DNA from: Cyanophora paradoxa
Lineage: Eukaryota > Glaucocystophyceae > Cyanophorales > Cyanophoraceae
Direction of reading: 5' to 3'
Assembly (NCBI GenBank): GCA_004431415.1
Contig: QPMI01000483.1
Span: forward strand, 1 to 64,000
Length of the DNA stretch: 64,000 nucleotides
The notes under the pieces are model-generated. The model was not told the origin of the DNA and searched no databases. It saw nothing but the letters and a program-made list of their open reading frames with translations. Positions 18,917 through 28,876 of the stretch are shown one piece after another. Each line of letters begins with the position of its first letter. Position 1 is the first letter of the stretch. The translations under genes were made by a program, and so were the position numbers.

Positions 18917-20700
18917 CTATGCAGGACGAAGCGAGCGGGCCGGGCTAGCGCCCGATGGCGGGCGCCTCGAAAGGCGACGTCTCCGGCGGCACAGCAGCGT
19001 GTAGCTGCTGGACCGCGGCGACCCACCCTGCGACCCTAGGCCCCGGGGCTCCCGCATGAGCACGTCCCTCATGTAGAGATACTCGATAACGGCCTCCAGC
19101 TCCTCCACCTCCTTTATGTACATGCGCTCCTCCTTCCGCCACACCTTCGCCTCACGCTCCAACTCCAAGTCCCAATTCCTCTTCATCCTTGAGACCTGCG
19201 CCGCGCCGCGTTACGCGCCAGCGGGCGCACGCACGCGTGTGGGCAATCGCGGACCTTGTTTTCCAGGTCATCCACCTTCGTCTGCAGCGCAGCGTTCTGG
19301 TTCTGCAGCTCCTCGCACTCCTCTTCGAGGTTTTTGACCCGAGTCGCTCTCTGCGGGCGCCGGAGGGACCGCCGTCAGCAGCGCATTGCGGGCGCCGGCG
19401 GCGCGGGCGGCGCGGCGGCCGGCGGGCTCACCAGACTGGCGTTGAGCTGCATCATCTCCTTCTCCAGCTGAGCGATCTTCTCCTCCCGTTGAGCGATCTG
19501 CCGCTGCTTCTCCCTGTTGGCCCACCGCAGATCAGGGAGCTCCCGCTCCAGGGAGCTGCACTTCTGTTGGAGCTCCTCACGCTGCGCCGGTGCACGGAGG
19601 AACACGTCGACTTTCGCCTTCAGTTGATTGGCGAGCTCCGCGCCAGTTAGACCCTTGTCTAGGACATCCTGCGGCCCGAATCAGCGAGGCAAGCTGCGGG
19701 CGAAGCGCACGGCGGCGTGAAACGGCGCGCGCACACGCTGCTGAAGGTACTCGATCGCTTCAAGGAGCTTGGACGCCATGCGAACCGCATCGGAAACCCG
19801 CTTGCAGCCGGTGAGCCTCCGATAGAGTGCGGCGTCCTCCTCCTCGATGCGAAAGCGGTGCCGCCCGGGCTTGTCCCAGGGGGTGAATCGATCTTCCTCC
19901 TCGCCCGTCATCTCGACATCGCACTTGCGCCGCTTGCACTGCTGCTTGGTGGACGTGGCGGGCTTCTTCGGGGCTGGCTTCTTCGCGGCTGAGCTGGCAG
20001 GCGACGGCGCGACAGAGGGATCGTCCATATACCGCTCCATGGCAACGAAGGGATCCTCATATTGCTCGCTCGGTGCCGCCGCAGGCGAAGGCTGGGAGGT
20101 CGCCGCCGCTGCCCGCTTGCGACTCACGCGCTTAGGCATGTCCACGGGGGTCGCTGGCGAGGCCGCTGCCGCCGGCGGCTGCGTGCGTGGAGGCGTGGCC
20201 GGCTGATCATGCGAAGGCTGCGATTGCGAGGGCGCAGCTACTACCCGCTTGCGACGCGGGCGATCAGGCGTGTACACGGGGGTCGCTGATGAGGCAGCTG
20301 CGACAGGCGGCGTACACGGCTGTACAGGCGTACCCCCCCCCAAAGGCGTCCCTGGCGTCTCACAGCAGCCGCTGCCGGGGCTCTGCTCGAGCTCTGAGCG
20401 TACTGGCGAGACTTGTGGGGAGTCGCTCCCGCCCGCCGGCTCCGCCGCGGGAGGCGCCAGCGCGACCGCGGCCGTCGCATGCGCAGCTGGCGCTGCATGC
20501 GCAGGCTGAACGACTTGCTCGCTCAAAGCTGCGTCGCCAAAGTCGTCTGGATTCACGTCCTCGCCGAGGTCGTCCTGGCTGCCGCAGGTGCTGCCGCCAA
20601 TCTGGCCGTGCCGCGGCCTGCCATCGCTGGCGCCGCCCAGCCACGCTCTAATGGAACCGAACGCTGAGCCGACCTTGGCAGACAGCACAGAGAGCGGCAT
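18917..20700 (-). CDS. Four-exon coiled-coil protein gene (about 525 aa)
   Basis: Exons read 20,700-19,735, 19,668-19,432, 19,350-19,255 and 19,195-18,917. The introns are GT-AG, of 66, 81 and 59 bp (GTGCGC..CCGCAG, GTGAGC..CCGCAG, GTCCGC..GCGCAG), and the frame continues through each. Exon 1 encodes a disordered Pro/Ala/Ser-rich region with basic patches (KKPAPKKPATSTK, KRRKCD; possible nuclear signals). Then comes a helical stretch (SDAVRMASKLLEAIEYLQQ), and exons 2-4 form a near-continuous coiled coil (REELQQKCSSLEREL, EKIAQLEKEMMQLN, RVKNLEEECEELQNQN, EVEELEAVIEYLYMR). The last ~40 residues are low-complexity and may hide another intron. No enzymatic domain is recognised. It looks like a nuclear-genome gene carried inside the polB insertion. 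Confidence 0.6.
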
Positions 20701-20984
20701 CTCGATCGCCGAACGCTAAGCTATAAGCGCTTTTGCTTTTCCCGCGCAATTCCGATCCGTGGCTGGCCGCAATCTAGCTGCAGCTGGCCGTGGCTTGGAA
20801 GGGGGGGGAGATGGCTTGGGGGGGATATAGAATTTGGTCTAGCCAGCTCGAACTCGAACTCAGCCGGCTGATAGCCGCCGTGACACGGCCGTGTTCAAAA
20901 TTCAAATTCCATCCATTGTTAAAGCTCGCGAACTAGCGGGATGTCCAAAAGGTCGCGCCGTTTTCGGCCCGTCGAGGTCCGTCC

Positions 20985-22826
20985 GGGGCCGTCTGCGACA
21001 TGCGAAACAGCTCCTTACGGCTCGTGTTAAATCGACCGAATACAGCATTAAACGTTCTGCGGTCGAACGGCAAGATCAAGAATATGTCGTGGAAAACGGC
21101 TGCAGGCGGGCCTATAAGTACGTTTGATCCGTGCCTGCACATCCAGGCTTCGCTCAAACAGGCCTGCAAGGATTACGGGTGCACGAATGTAAAGGGAGAT
21201 TTTGATCATAGCAAGATTAAAACGTGGGAGGACGTTGAGCGTTTTAAATCTGAATGGGAGCCGTACGTGGAAGACGACGTCAAGGCAATGACAGAGCTGT
21301 ACATTAAATATTCGACAGCAGTCTTTGATCTGTACGGCTTAAACGTGAACACGACGCAAACAACCACAGCTTCGGCAATGGCGTTCCAGATTCATCGGCA
21401 GACTTTGATCAATCCGATTTCGCTGCCGACCTACAAGGATGATCAGGTGCTGCGCCAAGCAATATATGGTGGTCAGTGTCTCCCATTTAAACGCAAATTC
21501 GTCTCATCGGGCCCGGATGATTATTTAGTCGACCTGGATGTTGTAAGCTTGTATCCGACGGCTATGTACGAGAATTGGTTTCCGACTGGTAAGTACAAGC
21601 ATATTACGTCGCCCGATGCACTGGACAGATTCTGCAAATTTGTCCAATCGAGTCAGCGTTCGCTGATGTTTATAGCGTGCGTGGACGTGACAATTCCGCA
21701 AAATCTGCTGCTCTCTCCGCTGCCGCGGCATGAATCAAACCTAGGCTGGTCTAATCTCAAGCCAATTGAGCGTGGTTGGTATACGTCAGTCGATATTAAT
21801 CGTGCAATTAAACTGGGATGCGAGGTGACGAAGGTGCATGAGGTATACCTGTTTGATGGTAAAGATCAGATGTTTAAGACCTACATGGAGCGGATGTACT
21901 GCCAGAAAGCTAGATCTCGCAAGGGAACAGCTCAGTATGCAACATCAAAGATTTCCATGAATGGCCTTTACGGTAAGTATTGCCAGCGGCCTGTGATCAC
22001 AACCTCGGATCTGGTGACATCATACAAGCGATTTCGAGAAATTCAGCGATCAGCGCAGATCACAGACATTTCAATTGAGTCAGACACGCGGATGTTTGTC
22101 ACGTACGAGATTGAGGACTCCAAGCGTGATAGAGCTGTCACTAAACCGTGCTTTATTGGTGCATTCATTCTGTCATATTCGCGGGAGATCATGGACAGAT
22201 TTCTGGTTGAAATAGGCGCATACTGGAGCATTGATGCAATGCCGTTTTATACTGATACGGACTCTTTGATTGTCCATCGAAAATACGCTGATCTGCTGCG
22301 GGCGAAAGGGTATATGAAGCCAGCATATGATATAGCGACGGCAACAGATGCGGACATTTGCAGGCAGGAATTAGGGAAACTTGACTGCGATATAAAAGGG
22401 CGGATTGTGGAAGCGTACTTCATTGGGCCGAAGCTTTATACGTGTTCATTTGTACGTGACAGCGATGCGCAGCTTGATCTGCATGTACGCGCAAAGGGGA
22501 TTCCGCAATCGTGGATCCAGGAGCAGTGGCTGCCAGATGAATCAGAAGCGAGGAAGGAATCCATAGCGAATAGGATTGCTCTTGATGCTTACAACCGCAT
22601 GCTGGAGGACACGACGTATCAACCTCAGTGCATGATTGATGGTAAGCTAGCGCGTGTTTATAGGCCAAACGGGCGTCAGCGGGACAGTGGAATCGGCTTC
22701 AGTTCGATTATTCAGATACCATTTGCGCGGCAACTCAACAAGTCGCAGTATACAAAGCGCAAGATAATTCCAGACGAGTATTATAGTAGTGTTCCTCATG
22801 AGTACCGAGCAAGCGAGTCGAATTAA
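20985..22826 (+). pseudogene. polB: Family B DNA polymerase, C-terminal part, copy 1
   Basis: Recognisable PolB sequence resumes at about 21,019, after the second GGCTCGT. It contains FDPCLHIQASL, ExoIII (YVEDDVKAM, about 21,270), motif A DLDVVSLYPTAMY (21,531-21,569), motif B KISMNGLYGK (about 21,948-21,977) and motif C YTDTDS (22,248-22,265, the catalytic Asp pair). A thumb-like end runs to the stop at 22,826. All polymerase catalytic residues are present. The 3' end overlaps the integrase start by 29 bp. Together with 12,170-13,695 it would make about 1,110 residues, normal for Polinton PolB. The part alone lacks ExoI and ExoII. Confidence 0.88.
21019..21025. repeat. GGCTCGT direct repeat, right side of polB insert
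   Basis: Partner of 13,689-13,695. It has the same codon phase as the N-terminal half of polB. Confidence 0.5.
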
Positions 22827-23939
22827 ACAAGCTTATTATGATCCTGAAACTGGTTTTCAGTCTGCAGCACGGTTAGCTAAGCGGCTCAATCTGCCGCTCT
22901 CAAAAGTGCAGGACGTGCTTTCAAAATTAACGACGGCACAGCGTTTTGCGAAAAGTGTAAGGGAAAAGCCGTCCACCAGCATTATTTACGAGGAGCCCGA
23001 AAAGTATTACGAAGTTGATTTGATTGATGTCACCCGTATGCAAGATCAAATCGAGGGATTACATTTATTATGAACGGAATAGATGTGACGACGCGCAAAG
23101 CGTATAGCATCCCTATGAAGACGAAATCGGAAAGCACTCTGCTAGCCAGTTTGAAGAAATTGATTGATGAACTGCCCTCGAAGCCGGACGTCATTCAGAC
23201 CGATCAGGAGTTTAAGGGAACCGCAGCAGCAATGCTGGCGAGTATGGGAATCAAGCATAATGCAGTGGAGGCGCATCGCCCGCAAGCAAACGGCAAAATA
23301 GAAAGATTTAATGGTACGCTTAAGCGCATCATTGCGAAGTACATGGATGCGTACAACACGGACAGATATATCGATAAGCTGCCTGCTTTTTTGCGCAACT
23401 ATAATTCATCAGAGCATAGGTCGATCGGTACGTCGCCGAACGCTGCAGCAGAAAATCCGAAGGAGACATTTGCACGCAACGACTACCAGAGAGAAGCGTA
23501 CGAGCAACAGCACTACTTTGCACAGGCCGAATTGAAAGTAGGCGATCGCGTGCGGGTGCAGCTAGAGAGAAAACGTTTCGACAAATCTTCAAAGCCGACG
23601 TATTCAAAAGAAATCTATACGATCACGGAGATAGGTGGCTTTGGGCCGCTGCTCAAATTTACGCTTTCGGGCTACGACAAAGCCGTGACCTACCAGCGAC
23701 TTTTGAAAGTAGCGGCAGATTCAGAGGAACGTCATGCTGGAGGAGCAGCACAGAGAGCAATGCAACGACGAAAGAAGGAGCTAAATCTGATGCGAGAGAA
23801 GTTAGATCGAGCGGACATAGAAAAAAATAAGAAGCTCCTTCGCCTTCAAAAGCAACTTGCGACAGCTGGAACTGTCAAGTTAAATCCTGGTGGAATATTA
23901 GAGAGAACAAAGACCAGAAGGGCAGTCAAAGAGCTATAA
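22798..23939 (+). pseudogene. Polinton integrase, copy 1, frameshifted
   Basis: Identical to the open copy at 27,730-28,872 except for one missing C near 23,034 (GTCACCCG instead of GTCACCCCG). This breaks the frame just after the first catalytic Asp (YYEVDLIDVT). The remaining open part (23,070-23,939) keeps the second Asp (VIQTDQEF) and the catalytic Glu (GKIERFNGT). The loss in a C run, with everything else intact, makes a sequencing or assembly indel as likely as real decay. Confidence 0.85.
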
Positions 23940-23943
23940 CAAC

Positions 23944-24201
23944 TCATTGTTGGAGAGACTCTAGCAGCGCTAACTTTTCGTAAATTCGATTGCGATAGCG
24001 GCGATTTGCCTCTAAGTGATTCTCACTGTTATTGCGTTGATATTTCAAACTGGCTTCGATGTGACGTCGCCGGTAATCAGGATCTTCATTGTACCTACGC
24101 CGATGGTTCTCTGCACGCTTTGCTTTTCGTGCCGCAGCAATTTCAGGGGTGACAACAATTGGCTTACGCCCAGAACGCTTTGGCGATGATTCAGCATCCA
24201 T
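23944..24201 (-). CDS. Small basic protein, 85 aa, copy 1
   Basis: Opposite in orientation to its neighbours, ending 4 bp after the integrase stop and starting about 110 bp before the ExoX-C-like gene. The product is strongly basic and helical (KRSGRKP, AARKAKRAENHRRRYNEDPDYRRR). This kind of Arg/Lys-rich repeat is common in small proteins of large DNA viruses and in HNH-associated DNA-binding segments. It is probably a nucleic-acid-binding protein, by composition only. The ATG of MDAESS is taken as the start. Confidence 0.55.
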   Translation of the reverse strand: MDAESSPKRSGRKPIVVTPEIAAARKAKRAENHRRRYNEDPDYRRRHIEASLKYQRNNSENHLEANRRYRNRIYEKLALLESLQQ

Positions 24202-24310
24202 TTCTTTGGTTTTTTCGTCACAAACAAGGTGCGAAATCTTTTTATGGCATAAATCGCAGGTTTGTGTTGCGCTAAATTGCGAACATAAAATCCGAGATAT
24301 AATTCAAATA

Positions 24311-24568
24311 ATGCCAGGAACAATTCGATTTGGGAAGTACCGCGGTGAAACTCATCTTAAAGTAGTTTTTAGCGACCCAAAATATGCTGAATGGTTATTG
24401 TCTTTGCCGCATCTCCGTGAATACGATAAAAGACAATTGCAGCGTGCTTTTGAAATTTGTCAATCGAAAGATCTGGCAACAGTAAACGGGATGCTTGAGT
24501 ATGTAGAGCGAGAGAGGAAACCTACTGTGGAGGATCTTCCGGATTTGCCAGATTTTGACTTGTCTTAA
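24311..24568 (+). CDS. ExoX-C-like small protein, 85 aa, copy 1
   Basis: Starts at the ATG 24,311 after a GATATAATTC A+T-rich leader. The N-terminal motif I-x-FGKYRGE followed by V-x-SDPKYAEWLLSL matches the small C-terminal domain found in exonuclease X-type and related phage and viral proteins (FGKYKG...DP.Y..WL). Here the domain stands alone, without the DEDD nuclease part, so it may act as a DNA-binding adaptor. The acidic tail is LPDLPDFDLS. Upstream in-frame codons are ignored because they cross the opposite gene. Confidence 0.6.
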   Translation: MPGTIRFGKYRGETHLKVVFSDPKYAEWLLSLPHLREYDKRQLQRAFEICQSKDLATVNGMLEYVERERKPTVEDLPDLPDFDLS

Positions 24569-24597
24569 AGAGATCTCAATCTCAGATTGTAAAGAAG

Positions 24598-25164
24598 ATG
24601 GAGACAATTCCAGATGTTCCTGAAGGTGTTGCTTTGATCCCGTTAATAGGCATTCGCAATCGACGCAAAGTCATCGTTGCTTATGCTCTTGTTTCACAGG
24701 AAGATGCTGATAGGGTGCTTGGATTTCGCTGGAGTTTACATAATGGATACGCCAGAACCACGATCAATAGAAAGACTGTGTTTATGCATAATTTCATCAG
24801 CGGTGAGTTGAAGAACGGTTTAACTATCGATCATATTAATAATAACAAGCTTGACAATCATCGCGAGAACCTCCGGTTAGCAACAACACGCCAGCAGAAT
24901 TTGAATCGTGGACAGCAGCGCAATAACACATCAGGATTTATTGGAGTTACCTTCGATAAGCGACGTGGTAAATGGAGGGCACATTATCGGATAAATGGGC
25001 GTGAAAGGCACATCGGTTACTTCGCTGCTGCTGAAGCTGCAGCAAGAGCCCGTGATGCTTACGCTCTAGAACATACTTCAGCTGAGGACCGTCCATTCCT
25101 GCGTCTGAATTTCACAGACGAATCCTTCTCCCACCCATCGCATTCTTCATCTGTGAGCTCGTAG
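24598..25164 (+). CDS. HNH-AP2 homing-type endonuclease, 188 aa, copy 1
   Basis: Residues about 60-105 form an HNH nuclease fold (FMHNFISGE...IDHINNNKLDNHRENLRLAT). Residues about 115-165 form an AP2 DNA-binding domain (SGFIGVTFDKRRGKWRAHYR...YFAAAEAAARARDAY). The HNH-AP2 pair is typical of free-standing homing endonucleases of phages, algal viruses and algal genomes, which cut a specific site and spread by repair. It starts at the ATG 24,598. Its last 53 bp overlap the convergent 212-aa gene. It may promote its own duplication or gene conversion of the surrounding block. Confidence 0.85.
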   Translation: METIPDVPEGVALIPLIGIRNRRKVIVAYALVSQEDADRVLGFRWSLHNGYARTTINRKTVFMHNFISGELKNGLTIDHINNNKLDNHRENLRLATTRQQNLNRGQQRNNTSGFIGVTFDKRRGKWRAHYRINGRERHIGYFAAAEAAARARDAYALEHTSAEDRPFLRLNFTDESFSHPSHSSSVSS

Positions 25165-25750
25165 AATTTGGCTCAGAAATATTGGGAGTAGCTGGCTTTA
25201 CAGCTGCATAATCAAGAGCTTGTGAAGCTTTTTCTTTTTCGTTTTTTAAATACCGCAAATCAGGTGCATCCATCACTCTTGTCTTAAACATTTCGCTTCG
25301 CAACATCTCACGAATTTTAGCTCTCTCTTGCTTGTCTTTTACGTAGCTCTCGATATTAGCCGACCTCGCTTCTAGATCACGCAATTTAGCAGCTAGTTCG
25401 TCAAACTGCGTCTTTGAAACCGATGCTGTCTTGATTTTTGGACCGGAGTATCTAGGCTCAGACGCCATGGCTTGGATAATTCTAGCAGCATCATCATCGA
25501 TATCAGACTGCATTTCCGTAACGGTTTTAGCCTGGGCGTGACGGTCATCGGTTGCACTGGCATTAGCAGCTGCGGAGGCAATCGTTTTAGCTACAGGTGC
25601 ATTTAGACGGGGGTCACTAGCTAGCTCACCGCTAGGATCAGCAACAGCTGCGCCCTCAGTTGAGCCGCTTTCAATCAGTGGAGCATTTGGCTCTATAGGA
25701 TTAATCTTGCGTCGTTCGCGATAACCCTTTTTAGGAATGCCTCTGCCCAT
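25112..25750 (-). CDS. 212-aa unknown protein, possible minor virion protein, copy 1
   Basis: The N-terminus MGRGIPKKGYRERRK is basic, followed by an Ala/Ser/Thr-rich linker. A helical, partly coiled-coil part (FDELAAKLRDLEARSANIESYVKDKQERAKIREML, shown in part, near residues 120-160) and a Gly/Arg C-terminus (MGGRRIRL) follow. It lies directly upstream of the ATPase and capsid genes on the same strand, so it is probably late and structural, for instance a DNA-condensing or internal capsid protein. No family is recognised. Confidence 0.6.
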   Translation of the reverse strand: MGRGIPKKGYRERRKINPIEPNAPLIESGSTEGAAVADPSGELASDPRLNAPVAKTIASAAANASATDDRHAQAKTVTEMQSDIDDDAARIIQAMASEPRYSGPKIKTASVSKTQFDELAAKLRDLEARSANIESYVKDKQERAKIREMLRSEMFKTRVMDAPDLRYLKNEKEKASQALDYAAVKPATPNISEPNSTSSQMKNAMGGRRIRL

Positions 25751-25759
25751 CTTATTTTC

Positions 25760-25916
25760 TTATGGTAAGATTTTAAAACGCTTCTTTTTAGAGACAACAG
25801 GCGATGACTCTTCGGTCTTAGGGCGCAAGTCTTCTTCGTCTTTTTGTCTTAGCCATTTAGAGAAGCGAGAACTCTTATCTTCAATGGCTTTGTCAACGTA
25901 CCAGGCCGTATCATAC
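25760..25916 (-). pseudogene. Truncated 3' end of packaging ATPase gene
   Basis: The last ~51 codons of the ATPase (from KYDTAWYVDKAIED to KKKRFKILP) are present on the minus strand. They are then cut at 25,917, where unit 2 of the duplication begins with polB sequence. The full gene is at 30,694-31,410. The cut marks the right edge of the duplicated block. Confidence 0.9.
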
Positions 25917-27758
25917 GGGGCCGTCTGCGACATGCGAAACAGCTCCTTACGGCTCGTGTTAAATCGACCGAATACAGCATTAAACGTTCTGCGGTCGAAC
26001 GGCAAGATCAAGAATATGTCGTGGAAAACGGCTGCAGGCGGGCCTATAAGTACGTTTGATCCGTGCCTGCACATCCAGGCTTCGCTCAAACAGGCCTGCA
26101 AGGATTACGGGTGCACGAATGTAAAGGGAGATTTTGATCATAGCAAGATTAAAACGTGGGAGGACGTTGAGCGTTTTAAATCTGAATGGGAGCCGTACGT
26201 GGAAGACGACGTCAAGGCAATGACAGAGCTGTACATTAAATATTCGACAGCAGTCTTTGATCTGTACGGCTTAAACGTGAACACGACGCAAACAACCACA
26301 GCTTCGGCAATGGCGTTCCAGATTCATCGGCAGACTTTGATCAATCCGATTTCGCTGCCGACCTACAAGGATGATCAGGTGCTGCGCCAAGCAATATATG
26401 GTGGTCAGTGTCTCCCATTTAAACGCAAATTCGTCTCATCGGGCCCGGATGATTATTTAGTCGACCTGGATGTTGTAAGCTTGTATCCGACGGCTATGTA
26501 CGAGAATTGGTTTCCGACTGGTAAGTACAAGCATATTACGTCGCCCGATGCACTGGACAGATTCTGCAAATTTGTCCAATCGAGTCAGCGTTCGCTGATG
26601 TTTATAGCGTGCGTGGACGTGACAATTCCGCAAAATCTGCTGCTCTCTCCGCTGCCGCGGCATGAATCAAACCTAGGCTGGTCTAATCTCAAGCCAATTG
26701 AGCGTGGTTGGTATACGTCAGTCGATATTAATCGTGCAATTAAACTGGGATGCGAGGTGACGAAGGTGCATGAGGTATACCTGTTTGATGGTAAAGATCA
26801 GATGTTTAAGACCTACATGGAGCGGATGTACTGCCAGAAAGCTAGATCTCGCAAGGGAACAGCTCAGTATGCAACATCAAAGATTTCCATGAATGGCCTT
26901 TACGGTAAGTATTGCCAGCGGCCTGTGATCACAACCTCGGATCTGGTGACATCATACAAGCGATTTCGAGAAATTCAGCGATCAGCGCAGATCACAGACA
27001 TTTCAATTGAGTCAGACACGCGGATGTTTGTCACGTACGAGATTGAGGACTCCAAGCGTGATAGAGCTGTCACTAAACCGTGCTTTATTGGTGCATTCAT
27101 TCTGTCATATTCGCGGGAGATCATGGACAGATTTCTGGTTGAAATAGGCGCATACTGGAGCATTGATGCAATGCCGTTTTATACTGATACGGACTCTTTG
27201 ATTGTCCATCGAAAATACGCTGATCTGCTGCGGGCGAAAGGGTATATGAAGCCAGCATATGATATAGCGACGGCAACAGATGCGGACATTTGCAGGCAGG
27301 AATTAGGGAAACTTGACTGCGATATAAAAGGGCGGATTGTGGAAGCGTACTTCATTGGGCCGAAGCTTTATACGTGTTCATTTGTACGTGACAGCGATGC
27401 GCAGCTTGATCTGCATGTACGCGCAAAGGGGATTCCGCAATCGTGGATCCAGGAGCAGTGGCTGCCAGATGAATCAGAAGCGAGGAAGGAATCCATAGCG
27501 AATAGGATTGCTCTTGATGCTTACAACCGCATGCTGGAGGACACGACGTATCAACCTCAGTGCATGATTGATGGTAAGCTAGCGCGTGTTTATAGGCCAA
27601 ACGGGCGTCAGCGGGACAGTGGAATCGGCTTCAGTTCGATTATTCAGATACCATTTGCGCGGCAACTCAACAAGTCGCAGTATACAAAGCGCAAGATAAT
27701 TCCAGACGAGTATTATAGTAGTGTTCCTCATGAGTACCGAGCAAGCGAGTCGAATTAA
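25917..27758 (+). pseudogene. polB: Family B DNA polymerase, C-terminal part, copy 2
   Basis: Same sequence as 20,985-22,826: ExoIII YVEDDVKAM, motif A DLDVVSLYPTAMY, motif B KISMNGLYGK and motif C YTDTDS are all intact. It lacks the N-terminal half (ExoI, ExoII and zinc region) because the duplication starts inside the gene. It could only be expressed as a fragment with a polymerase core and no proofreading. It overlaps the integrase start by 29 bp as in copy 1. Confidence 0.85.
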
Positions 27759-28872
27759 ACAAGCTTATTATGATCCTGAAACTGGTTTTCAGTCTGCAGC
27801 ACGGTTAGCTAAGCGGCTCAATCTGCCGCTCTCAAAAGTGCAGGACGTGCTTTCAAAATTAACGACGGCACAGCGTTTTGCGAAAAGTGTAAGGGAAAAG
27901 CCGTCCACCAGCATTATTTACGAGGAGCCCGAAAAGTATTACGAAGTTGATTTGATTGATGTCACCCCGTATGCAAGATCAAATCGAGGGATTACATTTA
28001 TTATGAACGGAATAGATGTGACGACGCGCAAAGCGTATAGCATCCCTATGAAGACGAAATCGGAAAGCACTCTGCTAGCCAGTTTGAAGAAATTGATTGA
28101 TGAACTGCCCTCGAAGCCGGACGTCATTCAGACCGATCAGGAGTTTAAGGGAACCGCAGCAGCAATGCTGGCGAGTATGGGAATCAAGCATAATGCAGTG
28201 GAGGCGCATCGCCCGCAAGCAAACGGCAAAATAGAAAGATTTAATGGTACGCTTAAGCGCATCATTGCGAAGTACATGGATGCGTACAACACGGACAGAT
28301 ATATCGATAAGCTGCCTGCTTTTTTGCGCAACTATAATTCATCAGAGCATAGGTCGATCGGTACGTCGCCGAACGCTGCAGCAGAAAATCCGAAGGAGAC
28401 ATTTGCACGCAACGACTACCAGAGAGAAGCGTACGAGCAACAGCACTACTTTGCACAGGCCGAATTGAAAGTAGGCGATCGCGTGCGGGTGCAGCTAGAG
28501 AGAAAACGTTTCGACAAATCTTCAAAGCCGACGTATTCAAAAGAAATCTATACGATCACGGAGATAGGTGGCTTTGGGCCGCTGCTCAAATTTACGCTTT
28601 CGGGCTACGACAAAGCCGTGACCTACCAGCGACTTTTGAAAGTAGCGGCAGATTCAGAGGAACGTCATGCTGGAGGAGCAGCACAGAGAGCAATGCAACG
28701 ACGAAAGAAGGAGCTAAATCTGATGCGAGAGAAGTTAGATCGAGCGGACATAGAAAAAAATAAGAAGCTCCTTCGCCTTCAAAAGCAACTTGCGACAGCT
28801 GGAACTGTCAAGTTAAATCCTGGTGGAATATTAGAGAGAACAAAGACCAGAAGGGCAGTCAAAGAGCTATAA
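27730..28872 (+). CDS. Polinton integrase (rve family), 380 aa
   Basis: Inserts the element into host DNA by DDE chemistry. A short helical N-terminal region precedes the catalytic core: Asp in YYEVDLIDV (about residue 77), Asp in VIQTDQEFKG and Glu in GKIERFNGT. The second Asp and the Glu are 32 residues apart, shorter than the usual 35. A C-terminal SH3/chromo-like part (KVGDRVRVQ...YTITEI...YQRLLKV) is followed by a basic coiled coil. I chose the ATG at 27,730; the upstream GTG is not needed. It overlaps polB, which suggests one early transcription unit. It is consistent with the 6-bp target duplication seen at the element ends. Confidence 0.92.
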   Translation: MSTEQASRIKQAYYDPETGFQSAARLAKRLNLPLSKVQDVLSKLTTAQRFAKSVREKPSTSIIYEEPEKYYEVDLIDVTPYARSNRGITFIMNGIDVTTRKAYSIPMKTKSESTLLASLKKLIDELPSKPDVIQTDQEFKGTAAAMLASMGIKHNAVEAHRPQANGKIERFNGTLKRIIAKYMDAYNTDRYIDKLPAFLRNYNSSEHRSIGTSPNAAAENPKETFARNDYQREAYEQQHYFAQAELKVGDRVRVQLERKRFDKSSKPTYSKEIYTITEIGGFGPLLKFTLSGYDKAVTYQRLLKVAADSEERHAGGAAQRAMQRRKKELNLMREKLDRADIEKNKKLLRLQKQLATAGTVKLNPGGILERTKTRRAVKEL

Positions 28873-28876
28873 CAAC

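Larger units (their letters stand above)
13696..21018. mobile_element. 7.3-kb GC-rich insertion splitting polB
   Basis: Very GC-rich sequence, unlike the flanking viral DNA, separates polB exonuclease motifs II and III. It is bounded by the in-phase 7-bp direct repeat GGCTCGT. It contains a plus-strand spliced gene whose 3' half is repeated three times at 1,123-bp spacing, and a minus-strand four-exon coiled-coil gene, so it resembles nuclear DNA. I found no terminal inverted repeat and no transposase. Its right edge could instead be 20,984, where the tandem-duplicated block begins. Alternatives are a non-autonomous transposon carrying genes, host DNA captured by recombination, or a chimeric assembly join. 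Confidence 0.55.
20985..25916 (+). repeat. Tandem duplication, unit 1 (4,932 bp)
   Basis: Starts GGGGCCGTCTGCGACATG and runs to GTATCATAC, where unit 2 begins with the same GGGGCCGTCT. It holds polB-C, integrase, small basic gene, ExoX-C-like, HNH-AP2, the 212-aa gene and the 3' tail of the ATPase gene. It differs from unit 2 at two places I found: CCC for CCCC near 23,034 (breaks the integrase) and one T fewer near 24,210. Confidence 0.9.

Noticed and set aside
13696-21018. Terminal inverted repeats bounding the polB insert
   Set aside because: The two ends compared by eye show no convincing inverted match; CCATTGTTAA near 13,732 and 20,914 is a short direct match only.
12170-22826. Split polB as an intein or a group I/II intron
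   Set aside because: The insert has in-frame stops, lacks splicing-domain motifs, and contains other genes on both strands and tandem repeats.
25737-27758. 673-codon ORF read as a longer DNA polymerase
   Set aside because: Its first 60 codons are antisense ATPase sequence fused by the duplication; polymerase sequence starts only after 25,917.
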